NCBI GenBank assembly: GCA_019636515.1
Contig: JAHBXI010000001.1
Location: forward strand, 930,001 to 994,000
Origin: Phycisphaeraceae bacterium
Lineage (GTDB): Bacteria; Planctomycetota; Phycisphaerae; Phycisphaerales; UBA1924
Direction of reading: 5' to 3'
DNA length: 64,000 nucleotides
Part shown: piece by piece, positions 43,322-52,441 of the stretch
Layout of the letters: each line of letters starts with the position of its first letter
Position numbering within the stretch: the stretch's first letter is position 1
Notes under the pieces: generated by a model
What the model was told of the DNA's origin: nothing
The model's input: only the letters and a program-made list of their open reading frames with translations
Database searches by the model: none
Made by a program: the position numbers and the translations under genes

Positions 43322-44008
43322 CGCGGTTCGGATCTTGTCTGAGGGCCGCTTCAACGGATGTACTCGACCGACCGATCGAAACACGAACTTTTCCAGGCAA
43401 CAATCAGGTCAACTACCTATTGTGTTTTCCCGAGTTCTCGGTTCATCTATCGTACCAAAGGTGACTCGAGACACCGAATCGCGTCACAATGGGAAGGTCC
43501 CGATTGGTGGTTTTTTTATTATTCGGAACAAGTTGTGATTGATTGAAGTTCAATACGCGGTAACTTTAAAGTGGTGTTTGCGAAAAATACCGATCAATTT
43601 ACAAACAAAAGACGTGCGGGATAGCCCTCCTTTCAATCGATAGGGAAAAAATAGGGTGAGCAAAACGACGATCGGATAATGTAAGGGTTTTGTGATTTCG
43701 GCCTGGAATATGTTTGGTTTTTGCAAGGACATCGGGCTTCGCGCCGTAGAAATCGGCATCGGCCGCTGGGTAACGGCCGGTAGAGTTTGCGAAGCCGCTG
43801 TGAGATTCCTTGCTTTGGCGTAGGTCGCGTCGGGGAGTCGCGCGACGGGGTTTGGGGCGTTGGCAGGGAGGGCGGCCGCCTGGCGGTGTCCGCCGTAGGG
43901 ACGGGAACACCCGTCCGAGACGCCCACATCCGAGCAATTGGCACGCGAGGCACGGCGGTGGGCCGTGGCACTCTCGCGGTTCCGCCATCGGCGGACCAGA
44001 GGGCATGC
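43322..44008. other. AT-rich gene-free island
   Basis: Between divergent genes lie 687 bases without a convincing gene. From about 43385 to 43760 base composition drops to roughly half AT, in sharp contrast to the surroundings, with runs such as T7 (43510-43516) and A6. A perfect TCCGCC-ATC-GGCGGA hairpin (43981-43995) lies just before the ribosome binding site of the 44009 gene. No tRNA-like or transposase remnant is seen. Confidence 0.5.
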
Positions 44009-44548
44009 ATGAACACGACAGCAAAGACCGCGAACCTTCAGTCCTACCAGGTGCTGCTTTACGATCGCGCCCTGCATCCGAAACTCTTCTCTCTCAAGGG
44101 GCGCCAGGTTCTCCGAAACGGGGGATACGAGGTCGAAGCATGGGCGATGAACGGCAGCCATCTCCTGCGCTTCGAGTACAAGACTCTCTGTTGTTGCGAA
44201 CTGGTCACCGACATCGAGCGCAACCCGACCCAGGGCGTCGTCACGTCCTGCCTGTGCGCGGGCGAGCACGAGTTCGAGCACCGCTTCGCCCGGGACCATG
44301 TCAACTACATGTCTTCCATACAGACCGAAACGCTCTCCGAGAACCTGTTTGCCGCCGAGCACGAGGAACTGCTCGACCTGGGACGGCAGATGAACGCGCT
44401 CATCCACCGCTGGCAGGACGACGCGGGAGAGTGCCTCACCGTCCTGGCCGTGCAGGCCCTCAGTGCCGAAGCGCATATCCAGGCGTATCACCTCATCGCC
44501 AACGGCGGACTCGTCCTGCGTTCGCAGACGATCTTCGAACTCGAGTGA
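44009..44548 (+). CDS. Conserved hypothetical protein, possibly DUF2617
   Basis: A 179-residue protein. The ATG at 44009 follows AGAGGG; a much longer in-frame start would add Gly/Arg-rich sequence of non-coding character. Segments such as YDRALHPKLFSLKGRQVLRN and YEVEAWAMNGSHLLRFEY recall the DUF2617 family of planctomycetes and actinobacteria. This is from memory and unverified. There are four cysteines in the middle (TLCCCELVTD, SCLCAGE), worth noting as a possible metal or redox site. No signal peptide or membrane segment. Confidence 0.7.
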   Translation: MNTTAKTANLQSYQVLLYDRALHPKLFSLKGRQVLRNGGYEVEAWAMNGSHLLRFEYKTLCCCELVTDIERNPTQGVVTSCLCAGEHEFEHRFARDHVNYMSSIQTETLSENLFAAEHEELLDLGRQMNALIHRWQDDAGECLTVLAVQALSAEAHIQAYHLIANGGLVLRSQTIFELE

Positions 44549-44691
44549 TCAGGACGTGATCCCCTTCGACGGATCGTGGCTCGCCCGATAGCCCGACCCG
44601 GGTCCCCTCGCGGCAATTCCCTCGCCCCGGGAATCGACGGACCGTGCCGCGAGGTCGCGCGGCGGCTTGTCTCACGTGGCTGACCACCGGC

Positions 44692-46290
44692 TCACGCGCG
44701 AGGCCCGGCCGAGCGAACCGATTCGGGCATGTCAAACTGCTTGTCGTTGTCGCGGAACGCCGCCGCCAGTCGCCGCGCCTGATCGTCGTACGCGGCCCCG
44801 TCCTTCCACGTCCCCCGTGGACGCAGCACGTCCGCCGGAACACCGGGCACCGACGACGGGATCGCAAGACCGAAGATCGGGTCCGCTTCGCACGGCACGC
44901 CGCGCAGCGACCCGTCGAGAATCGACGTCACCATCGCCCGCGTGTACCCGAGTTTGAACCGCTCGCCCTTTCCGTACGGTCCGCCCGTCCATCCCGTGTT
45001 CAAAAGCCACACCTGCGAGCCGTGACGCTTCAGACGCTCGACGAGTTGGCCCGCGTAACTCGCGGGGGGGCGTGGCAGGAACGGACCCCCGAAGCACGGC
45101 GAGAAGTTCGGCTGCGGCTCGGTCACCCCCGCCTCGGTCCCCGCGAGTTTGGACGTGTACCCGTTGATGAAGTAGTACATCGCCTGGTCGTGTGTCAGTT
45201 TGCTGACCGGAGGGAGCACGCCGTACGCATCGGCGGTCAGGAAGACCACGTTCCCGGGGTGCCCACCGATGCCCGGGATCACCGCCCCGGCGATGTAATC
45301 GACCGGATAGGTGACCCGCGTGTTCTCCGTCCATCGGGGCGTGAAGTAATCCGGCTCGCGCGTCAAGGGGTCGATCGGCGTGTTCTCAAGCACCGACCCA
45401 AAGCGGATGGCCGCGTAAATCTCCGGCTCGCCTTCCTTCGTCAGTTTGATGCACTTGGCATAACACCCGCCCTCGAAGTTGAAGACCCCGTCCGGACCCC
45501 ACCCGTGCTCATCGTCGCCGATCAGCGCTCGGCCCGGATCGGCCGAGAGCGTCGTCTTCCCCGTTCCCGAGAGGCCGAAGAAAAGCGCGACGTTGGACGG
45601 ATCGTTCCGGGCCACGTTGGCCGAGCAGTGCATCGGGAAGACGCCCTGGTCCGGCATGTCGTAATTCATCGCGTAGAAGATGCTCTTCTTCATCTCGCCC
45701 GCGTACTCGGTCCCCAGGATCACCACCGTCCGCCGCTCAAGGGACTGGAGGATCATCACGGGGTTGTCAACCCCGAGAGCCTGCTGCTCATCGGGCGTGA
45801 GCCGGCGCTTGCCCGCGTTGAGGATCGTCCAGTCCGCCTGGAACGCCCCTCCCGAGGCATCACCCGCCGCCTTGCTTCCCTGGGGGATGAACAGCGTCCG
45901 GGCGAACAGCGAATGCCACGCCTGCTCGGTCACGACCCGCACGCCCAGGCGGTGGCGGCGATCGGCGCCGGCGAACCCCTCGAAAACGAACAACCTCGGA
46001 CGCGCGTTGAGGTGATCGACGGCGATGTTCATCGCCCGCTCGAAGGCCTCCGGCGCGACGGGACGATTGACCTTTCCCCACCAGATCTTGCCGTGGATCC
46101 CGGGGGTGTCTTCCAGGAACTTCTGGTTCGGGGAGCGCCCCGTCCGATCCCCCGTCGTACACATGATCGCCCCGTTGCTCGCCAGCATCCCCTCACCGGC
46201 AACAATCGCCTGCTCGATAAGGGCCGCCGCCGAGAGATTGTGCTGCGCGTGTTTGGGGGAAAGATCGAGCCGGTCGATGGGGCTTGCCAT
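44692..46290 (-). CDS. pckA: Phosphoenolpyruvate carboxykinase (ATP)
   Basis: PckA interconverts oxaloacetate and PEP using ATP, the entry to gluconeogenesis. The 532-residue product carries the kinase P-loop FFGLSGTGKTTLSADP, the metal-site segment LIGDDEHGWGPDGVFNFEGG, and the substrate motif TGDRTGRSPNQKF near the N-terminus. The adenine-binding region is RTLDGSLRGV-like near the C-terminus (SILDGSLRGVPCEADP). The ATG at 46290 follows GGAGGAG by nine bases. An upstream in-frame ATG at 46326 is not needed. It is divergent from the tRNA-His gene. Confidence 0.96.
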   Translation of the reverse strand: MASPIDRLDLSPKHAQHNLSAAALIEQAIVAGEGMLASNGAIMCTTGDRTGRSPNQKFLEDTPGIHGKIWWGKVNRPVAPEAFERAMNIAVDHLNARPRLFVFEGFAGADRRHRLGVRVVTEQAWHSLFARTLFIPQGSKAAGDASGGAFQADWTILNAGKRRLTPDEQQALGVDNPVMILQSLERRTVVILGTEYAGEMKKSIFYAMNYDMPDQGVFPMHCSANVARNDPSNVALFFGLSGTGKTTLSADPGRALIGDDEHGWGPDGVFNFEGGCYAKCIKLTKEGEPEIYAAIRFGSVLENTPIDPLTREPDYFTPRWTENTRVTYPVDYIAGAVIPGIGGHPGNVVFLTADAYGVLPPVSKLTHDQAMYYFINGYTSKLAGTEAGVTEPQPNFSPCFGGPFLPRPPASYAGQLVERLKRHGSQVWLLNTGWTGGPYGKGERFKLGYTRAMVTSILDGSLRGVPCEADPIFGLAIPSSVPGVPADVLRPRGTWKDGAAYDDQARRLAAAFRDNDKQFDMPESVRSAGPRA

Positions 46291-46585
46291 GTGTCTTGTC
46301 TCCTCCGAGACCGCGAGCGCTGACAAATCAACACGGGGCGGTCCAGATTGCGCGGTAAGGGAAGCCTAGCCAGCACCATTCGACCCGGGCCACTCCAATA
46401 GGCGGAAAGCAGCCGATCGTTTGTGGTCTGATAGGAATCCCGGCCCATCGCTGCCGCGACGGGGGACCTGGACCCCCGCGGTCGGCGGGTCCCCGCGTCT
46501 CTCCCCGACTCGCCATCGCCCTGCAACCGACGTATTGTGAATGCCCCGGCCGGGAAAGAACCGATCGTTCCCCGGGTCGGGCCAT

Positions 46586-46660
46586 GGTGTCTGTAGCTCA
46601 GTTGGTTAGAGCACGAGGTTGTGATCCTCGGGGTCGCGGGTTCGAGTCCCGTCAGACACC
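46586..46660 (+). tRNA. tRNA-His (anticodon GTG)
   Basis: A complete cloverleaf: acceptor GTGTCTG pairs with CAGACAC; D arm GCTCAGTTGGTTAGAGC; anticodon loop TTGTGAT flanked by CGAGG and CCTCG; T arm GGTTCGAGTCCC. The extra 5' G at 46586 (G-1) opposite the terminal C at 46660 is diagnostic of tRNA-His. The 3' CCA is not encoded. A TATTGT box at 46533-46538 is a candidate promoter. Confidence 0.97.
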
Positions 46661-46743
46661 CTTTTCCCCCTTTCGCCATTTCATGCCAAGACCGTCCGGC
46701 GTGGTTTGCGCCGGGCTGGTCAGGTTGTTCTCGCCCCCATGAT

Positions 46744-47649
46744 TCATGCCGGCGGCTTGACGGCCAGAATGGCGCAGTGGGTGTCCCGCAGAACACGCTC
46801 GGCGGTGCTGCCCAGCACCATATCTCGAAGGTTGGTCGCCCCCCGCGTCCCCACGACCACCAGGTCGGCGTCGGCCTCGCGCGCGGCCTGGGCGATTGCC
46901 CGGCCGTGGAAGTTTGACTCGATCGTGCGCTGTACCGGGACCGGCCCCGGGCCGGGTTCGCCGAGCACGGTCGAAACAAAATCCGCCAGACGCTTTTCCT
47001 CTTGCTCCTCCAGCCCGGCTATCGCCTCGGCCCATTGCGTGATCACGCCCGTCAGAAACGGGAAGAGGCTCGCCGGACCTCGGTAGACGTGCAGAACGTG
47101 GAGTTCCGCCGCATCGCGAGCCGCCGCCGACGACGCCCGACGCAGCGCCAACGACGACGTCTCGGAGTAATCGACACCGACAAGGATGCGGCGAAATGGA
47201 CCAGGGTGATTCTCCCGGACAAGCAGCACATCGCATGGAGACTCGCCCACGCATCCGGTCGCGACCGTACCAACCCCGATGTCGGGCGTCGAATCACCCG
47301 CCGCGCCCAGCACCAGCAGGCTCGCCCCAACCTCCCGGCACGCCCGCACAAGGCCTTCGACACGCCCGGCGAACTCGACCCGCAGATCCACGGCCGGGGA
47401 AAGCGGCGGGTTCATGGCCGACGCCAGATGCCGCCACGCCGCGATCGCGTCCCGTGTCAGTTCACCTCTCAGATCCGGCCGGACCGGGCCTAACGCCTGC
47501 TCGATCCCGCCCAGGATGTCAAGGGGTATGACATGGACGGGCAACAGGCTTGACCCTGTCGCGCCGGCGATGCGGGCCGCTTCGGCAACGGCGGGGGCCG
47601 AACACGGCGAGAAGTCCGTGCCGACGCAGATCGTGCCATGTGAGTCCAT
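46744..47649 (-). CDS. Universal stress protein with two Usp domains
   Basis: A 301-residue tandem UspA protein. Each half begins with a typical strand (ICVGTDFSPCSAPAVAEAAR; ILVGVDYSETSSLALRRA). The second domain ends with the ATP-binding motif GTRGATNLRDMVLGSTAERV, matching G-x2-G-x9-G-S/T. The first domain has a weaker version (LGAAGDSTPDIGVGTVATG). Such proteins accumulate under stress and may bind ATP. The ATG at 47649 is five bases after a TAGAAT box. It lies downstream of sdhB but has its own promoter. Confidence 0.92.
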   Translation of the reverse strand: MDSHGTICVGTDFSPCSAPAVAEAARIAGATGSSLLPVHVIPLDILGGIEQALGPVRPDLRGELTRDAIAAWRHLASAMNPPLSPAVDLRVEFAGRVEGLVRACREVGASLLVLGAAGDSTPDIGVGTVATGCVGESPCDVLLVRENHPGPFRRILVGVDYSETSSLALRRASSAAARDAAELHVLHVYRGPASLFPFLTGVITQWAEAIAGLEEQEEKRLADFVSTVLGEPGPGPVPVQRTIESNFHGRAIAQAAREADADLVVVGTRGATNLRDMVLGSTAERVLRDTHCAILAVKPPA

Positions 47650-47654
47650 GCTCG

Positions 47655-47660
47655 ATTCTA
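47655..47660 (-). promoter_or_regulatory. TAGAAT -10 box of Usp gene, leaderless-type
   Basis: TAGAAT on the minus strand ends five bases before the ATG at 47649. Confidence 0.6.
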
Positions 47661-47709
47661 CGGATCCGCGGCGACGGCGGCCCACGGACCATCGGCATCC
47701 CCGAGTGGA

Positions 47710-48537
47710 TCATCCGCGGGCAAACCACGACGCGATGGCATGGACCGTGCTCTGCCGTCCGATCGCGGCGATTGATTCGGTCAACGGGATGTGCTTGGGA
47801 CACACCTTGACGCAGTTCTGCGCATTGCCGCAGTCGTTCACGCCGCCGGGTCCCGCCAGTGCCTCCAGCCGCTCGCCCGCCAGTTGACGCCCCGTCGGGT
47901 GCATGTTGAAAAGCCTGGCCTGGCTGATCGCGTGCGCCCCGATGAAGGAAGTGTCCCACGCCGAGGCGTCGGGCTCGACGTTGTACTGCGGACAGGCCTC
48001 AAGGCAGCAGCCGCACGACATGCACTCCGACAGCACGTACCGCGTGGCCTGCGCGTCGGGCGATTCCCGCGGCCCGTGGCCCAGGTGGTACGTCCCGTCG
48101 ATCGGCACCCACGCCTTCACCCGCCTGAGCGCGTGGAACAGCCGCGAACGGTCAACCCAAAGGTCGCGCACGACCGGGAACTTGCTCATGGGCTCGAGCG
48201 TGATCTGGTCCCCTTCGCCCGGTGCATACTCGTCGACCAGGCACGAGCACGACTGGCGGACCTTGCCGTTGATGACCATCGTGCATGCCCCGCAGACTTC
48301 TTCCAGGCAGCCCGAGTCCCAGACCACCGGCGTCGTCGCCCGCCCGTCCGCCGTCACGGGGTTGGCCGCGACCTGCTGCAGGCAGGAGATGATGTTGGCG
48401 CCCGACTCGACCTTGATGGAAAACGTCTCCCATCGCGACGGCTTCCCCGGACCGTCGCACCGGAGAATACGAAGGCGGATCGTCCGGCCTGGAACGGGGC
48501 GTCGGGCGGAGGATTGACGGGCCTGGGTGGTGGTCAT
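47710..48537 (-). CDS. sdhB: Succinate dehydrogenase/fumarate reductase iron-sulfur subunit
   Basis: The electron-transfer subunit between flavin and quinone. The 275-residue product has the [2Fe-2S] ligands in WDSGCLEEVCGACTMVINGK with a later Cys in VRQSCSCL. The [4Fe-4S]/[3Fe-4S] ligands are in SECMSCGCCLEACPQYN and GNAQNCVKVCPKHIP. It is third in the sdhC-sdhA-sdhB order on the minus strand, 111 bases after sdhA. That gap is long for an operon but shows no clear promoter or terminator. Confidence 0.96.
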   Translation of the reverse strand: MTTTQARQSSARRPVPGRTIRLRILRCDGPGKPSRWETFSIKVESGANIISCLQQVAANPVTADGRATTPVVWDSGCLEEVCGACTMVINGKVRQSCSCLVDEYAPGEGDQITLEPMSKFPVVRDLWVDRSRLFHALRRVKAWVPIDGTYHLGHGPRESPDAQATRYVLSECMSCGCCLEACPQYNVEPDASAWDTSFIGAHAISQARLFNMHPTGRQLAGERLEALAGPGGVNDCGNAQNCVKVCPKHIPLTESIAAIGRQSTVHAIASWFARG

Positions 48538-48648
48538 GGCGTGGTGCGCTTGGTGCGGGGCGGGATGGGAGCCGCGTGGCTGGGAGGTGCGAGGCGGGTG
48601 GTCCGGAGGTGGGTGTGGAGTCTGGTTCGACCATGCTCGGCCGACCGA

Positions 48649-50622
48649 TCACGTCGCGCCGACGGCCTGGGCTTGCTTCTTTGGATCCGCGGCGGACTCC
48701 TTCTTGCCGTACGTCCGCGCCCGAGGAACAACCAGGGACGCATCGATCGGGATGAACTCGAGTACGGTCCGACCCGAGGCCGCATCGTACTTGGCCAGCG
48801 ACGTCTTCATGAAACCGGCGTCGTCCCGCTCGGGATAGTCCGTCCGGTAATGGGCACCACGGCTCTCCCGGCGCTCGATCGCCCCCATCGCCAGCGCCTC
48901 GGCGAGGATGAGCATGTCGCCCACCGCCCGCGTGAACGCAAGCGATTGGTTCGTCCACGCCGCGAGGTCGCCCAGGCGGACCCGGGAGTAGCGGTCCCGC
49001 AGCGATGCGATGGTCGCCAGGCATTGCCTCAGGCGGCCTTCCTCGCGGACCACCGTACACGCGGCCGTCATTTCGACGCCCAGTTCCTTGTGGATGATGT
49101 ACGGGTTCGTGCGCTCGTCGGCGGGCTGGCCGGTGGTTCCCAGCAGACGCTTGAGTGTCCGCTCCTCCTGCTCGGCGGCCCGGCGGAAGACCGCCTCGTC
49201 CAATTCCCCCGCCGGAGACTTGGAAGGCGAGCCGTCGCGCAGGTAGTTCACGACGCCCACGCCGCAGAAAAGCCCGTCGAAAATGCACGAGAGCAGGGCG
49301 TTGGCGCCGAGGCGGTTGGCGCCGTGGTACGCGAAACTGACCTCCCCGAAGGCATACAGGCCCTCGATGTTGGTCCTGGCGTTCTCGATCGCCCCGGGCT
49401 GAAGGCCCATGCCGATCTCCGACCCGATCGGGGCTCGCGTCCCGGAGACATGGCCCGGAGCCGGCGCGGCGGGCGTGTAACTCCCCGGCGTGAACGAGGT
49501 CCAAAGACCGCCCATCGAGTAATGCACCGCCGGGAAGATCTTCATCGGCGTGTGCCGAGGATCGTCGCCCACGAACTTCTCGTAGATCTCGAGGATGCCG
49601 CCGAGTTTGCGGGTCAGGTAGTCGGGATCCTTGTGCGTCAGGTCGAGGTAGACGCTGTTCTCCCCCCCCACGCCCATGCCCTGGTTCACGCACACGTCAA
49701 AGATCTCTCGAGTCGCGATGTCCCGCGGCACGATGTTGCCGTACTTGGGGTACTTCTCCTCGAGAAAATACCAACGCTCGCCCTCGGGAATCTCACGCGG
49801 CGGCCGGCGGTCATCCGCCCGCCTGGGAACCCAGATGCGCCCGCCCTCGCCGCGGGCCGATTCGCTCATCAGGCGGAGTTTGTCGGCCCCGGGGATCGCC
49901 GTCGGGTGGACCTGGATCATCTCCGGGTTGGCGTACCACGCCCCGGCCTGGTAGCAGCGTGAGGCCGCCGCCCCCGTACACATGATCGAATTGGTGCTCT
50001 TGCCGAAGATCAGCCCGGGACCGCCCGTGGCGATCACCACCGCGTCGGCCCGAAACGCCCGGACCTGCATCGTCCGAAGGTCCTGCGCGACGATCCCCAC
50101 GCAGCGCGGTCCACACACGCCCTCGTGTACCACCGGACGCAGGAACTCCCAGTACTCGTACTTCACGACCGAGCCCTGGGACTCGTACCGGCGAACCTGC
50201 TCGTCGAGCGCGTACAGCAGTTGCTGCCCGGTCGTCGCCCCGGCAAAGTGCGTCCGCTTGAACAAGGACCCTCCGAACAGCCGCAGGTCGCGGAACCCCT
50301 CGCTGGTTCGGTTGAACGGCACGCCCATGCGGTCCAGCAGGTCGATGATCCGCGGCGCCCAGTTCGCCATCTCGAGCACCGGGTGCTGATCGGCCAGGAA
50401 GTCCCCTCCGTAGATCGTCTCGTCGAAGTGCTCGTACTCGCTGTATCCCTGCTGGCGGGCCACCTCGTTGCACGCGTTGATCCCGCCCTGCGCGCACACC
50501 GAATGCGACCGCTTGACCGGAACCAGCGAGAAGAGGTCGACCGACAGGCCCGCCTCGGCGATTCGAACCGCCGCCGCCAGGCCCGCCAGACCCCCGCCAA
50601 CAACGATCACCCGCTGCGTCAT
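48649..50622 (-). CDS. sdhA: Succinate dehydrogenase/fumarate reductase flavoprotein subunit
   Basis: The catalytic FAD subunit oxidising succinate to fumarate, 657 residues, of the Bacillus/Wolinella-type group. The N-terminal dinucleotide fold is VIVVGGGLAGLAAAVRIAEA. The covalent-FAD region is RSHSVCAQGGINA. The active-site segment is MIQVHPTAIPGADKLRLMSE, and the C-terminal helical domain contains GANRLGANALLSCIFDG. The ATG at 50622 follows GAGGGCGAGG. It is 100 bases downstream of sdhC. Confidence 0.96.
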   Translation of the reverse strand: MTQRVIVVGGGLAGLAAAVRIAEAGLSVDLFSLVPVKRSHSVCAQGGINACNEVARQQGYSEYEHFDETIYGGDFLADQHPVLEMANWAPRIIDLLDRMGVPFNRTSEGFRDLRLFGGSLFKRTHFAGATTGQQLLYALDEQVRRYESQGSVVKYEYWEFLRPVVHEGVCGPRCVGIVAQDLRTMQVRAFRADAVVIATGGPGLIFGKSTNSIMCTGAAASRCYQAGAWYANPEMIQVHPTAIPGADKLRLMSESARGEGGRIWVPRRADDRRPPREIPEGERWYFLEEKYPKYGNIVPRDIATREIFDVCVNQGMGVGGENSVYLDLTHKDPDYLTRKLGGILEIYEKFVGDDPRHTPMKIFPAVHYSMGGLWTSFTPGSYTPAAPAPGHVSGTRAPIGSEIGMGLQPGAIENARTNIEGLYAFGEVSFAYHGANRLGANALLSCIFDGLFCGVGVVNYLRDGSPSKSPAGELDEAVFRRAAEQEERTLKRLLGTTGQPADERTNPYIIHKELGVEMTAACTVVREEGRLRQCLATIASLRDRYSRVRLGDLAAWTNQSLAFTRAVGDMLILAEALAMGAIERRESRGAHYRTDYPERDDAGFMKTSLAKYDAASGRTVLEFIPIDASLVVPRARTYGKKESAADPKKQAQAVGAT

Positions 50623-50722
50623 GACTTGCTGCCTCGCCCTCGTGGGTTTGTCCCGCGGGAATTCGACCCACGGATCCCGACGGTTTCAATACCGATCACC
50701 AACGCACGGCTTGCCCGGCGAA

Positions 50723-51601
50723 TCACATCCCTTCACTCTCCCTGGCAACGCCCGCTTCTCGCCGGCCTTCCAGCGACGCCTTTTCTGCCGCTCCGGTCTG
50801 GTGCCCCGGATCGAGCGACATCTCCACGACCCTGGCCCGCTTGGGGTCGAGCATCACGTACCCGATGACCGATCCCCACCCCATCGCCAGCAGCCCAGCC
50901 CCCAGCACCGCGCACGCGTACCCCCACCGCTTCTGCGCGGATACCGAGACCGTCAGGCCCCACGTGATCGCCGCCGTCCACAGGCCGTTGGCGAAGTGGA
51001 ACACCAAGAGCCCGACCGCCGCGAAATAAAACAACGACACCGCCACCCCCCCCACCGTGATGCCATCCATCGACCCGCGCAGCGCCGCCGCCAATGTCGA
51101 GGCCGCGAACGGGTACGACCACTCCGTCCCGCCCGGCACCAGGAACGTCCATCCCCACCGCAGCGTCCCGACGTGATACAGGATGAAGGCGACGCCGACG
51201 TACCCGCTGATTCGCTGCAGACGGTATCTCCAGTTGCCTTGATACCGGTAGCGATCGGTGTTCGACCGCCCGGTCGTCGCGTAGTACACGCCCAGCACGG
51301 AATGAAACAGGATCGAGACCCACAGGGTTGTCTCGATGAGCAGCAGGTGCGGCACCTGCTCGTTGATCCAGCGGACCTCCCGGACAAAGTACGCCACTCC
51401 CGCATCGGTCATCCCGCCCCCGGCGTGGTGCCGCTCGGCCACCCCTCCCCAGAGGATCGACGAGTTCGTGAGCAGGTGAACGACCAGGAAGACCCCGATG
51501 GGGACGATCCCGGTCAGGGAATGAAGCCGCCTCAACAGGAAGTAATGACGATCAAGAAAAGACCCGCGGGGGGCCGCCGCCTGGGAATCCTGCGTGGTCA
51601 A
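50723..51601 (-). CDS. sdhC: Succinate dehydrogenase cytochrome b558 subunit
   Basis: The five-helix, dihaem-type membrane anchor of B-type succinate:quinone reductases. The 292-residue product has helices at about 27-48, 90-112, 135-160, 185-210 and 220-245. Likely haem His residues are in RRLHSLTGIVPIG, ILFHSVLGVYY, FILYHVGTLRWG and LVFHFANGLWTA. The start is TTG at 51601, eight bases after GGAGG; no ATG fits. A TATCAT box lies 34 bases upstream. It is the first gene of sdhCAB. The polar C-terminal tail is longer than usual. Confidence 0.93.
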   Translation of the reverse strand: MTTQDSQAAAPRGSFLDRHYFLLRRLHSLTGIVPIGVFLVVHLLTNSSILWGGVAERHHAGGGMTDAGVAYFVREVRWINEQVPHLLLIETTLWVSILFHSVLGVYYATTGRSNTDRYRYQGNWRYRLQRISGYVGVAFILYHVGTLRWGWTFLVPGGTEWSYPFAASTLAAALRGSMDGITVGGVAVSLFYFAAVGLLVFHFANGLWTAAITWGLTVSVSAQKRWGYACAVLGAGLLAMGWGSVIGYVMLDPKRARVVEMSLDPGHQTGAAEKASLEGRREAGVARESEGM

Positions 51602-51635
51602 CGGTCAACCTCCGACGCGCATGACGCGCGGTCGG

Positions 51636-51641
51636 ATGATA
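51636..51641 (-). promoter_or_regulatory. TATCAT -10 box of sdhCAB
   Basis: TATCAT on the minus strand lies 34 bases before the TTG start, leaving a short leader that carries GGAGG. Confidence 0.5.
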
Positions 51642-51862
51642 GCGGGGTGGCGCGAACACGCCCCGCGGATGGCCGGCCGAAGCATCTCCATGCCCCAATC
51701 GCCGCCTCGGGTCAACCACCGCGGCCCAGGCACTCCGCGAAAAATCGCCGACGCGGATCCGACGCCGTCACCCCGGGGTCGCCGAGCCGTTCCAGGCCAC
51801 CCGTCGCCCCCGCGGGAACCACGGCATCCGCCGCCCGCGCAAGGCGGTCAACCAGCCGCTTC

Positions 51863-52441
51863 CTACAGCGCCCCTTGGCTCGCCTTGCCTCTTGATTCCA
51901 TGGCTCTTGGTTCGCGTCCGGTGTGTCGATGCATCGGCGGATCCGCATGCTGCTTCAACCTCTGGAGTCCTCTGAATTTCCAGTTGTTGAGCGTGGAGAC
52001 CTTGACGTCCAGCGACCTGGCTGCGCTCTCGTAACTCAGCCCCTCGCAGACCACCAGCCGCACCGCGTCGGACTCACCCCCCGGGAGCGAGCCCATCACG
52101 CGGTCGCACGTGCCATCCAGGTCGCGTTGGTTTTCCTCTCCATGCTCGCCGGTCATGGCTCGCAAGACGCCGCTCCGTGTCGGCTCGCTCGCCAGAATCG
52201 CCTCGAACCGCCTCATCCGCCGGTGCCGGCGCTTGATGAGATTGTCCGCGATCTTGATCAGATAACTCACGCTGATCGAACGGCTTTCAAGATTTCCGAT
52301 GTTCATCAGGCGCACGAACACCTCCTGCGCCACGTCCTCGGCGCTGGAAGCGTCGAGCGAGCGGCGGACGAAGCAGTAGACACGCTCGTAGTACCTCTCG
52401 AACAGGAGAAGAACCGATCCGTTGGATGTCGTGACGGACAT
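51863..52441 (-). CDS. ECF-type RNA polymerase sigma factor
   Basis: A 192-residue sigma-70 family protein with only regions 2 and 4. Region 2 is LLFERYYERVYCFVRRSLDA followed by SSAEDVAQEVFVRLM. Region 4 is DAVRLVVCEGLSYESAARSL and DVKVSTLNNWKFRGLQRLKQ. The helix-turn-helix has an unusual STLNNWKFRG where most ECF factors have TVKSRLHRAR-like sequence. The ATG at 52441 follows GGGAGG by eight bases. A small hairpin (52460-52472) lies just upstream. No anti-sigma gene adjoins it; a candidate anti-sigma kinase is encoded 32 kb away. Confidence 0.88.
   Translation of the reverse strand: MSVTTSNGSVLLLFERYYERVYCFVRRSLDASSAEDVAQEVFVRLMNIGNLESRSISVSYLIKIADNLIKRRHRRMRRFEAILASEPTRSGVLRAMTGEHGEENQRDLDGTCDRVMGSLPGGESDAVRLVVCEGLSYESAARSLDVKVSTLNNWKFRGLQRLKQHADPPMHRHTGREPRAMESRGKASQGAL

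Noticed and set aside
43787-44008. An N-terminal extension of the DUF2617-like protein from an upstream ATG at 43787
   Set aside because: The extension is Gly/Arg-rich without domain character, and a ribosome binding site directly precedes the ATG at 44009.
48649-50622. The flavoprotein as L-aspartate oxidase (NadB), which would complete quinolinate synthesis with nadA
   Set aside because: It is flanked by sdhC and sdhB on the same strand and its length and motifs fit the succinate dehydrogenase flavoprotein.
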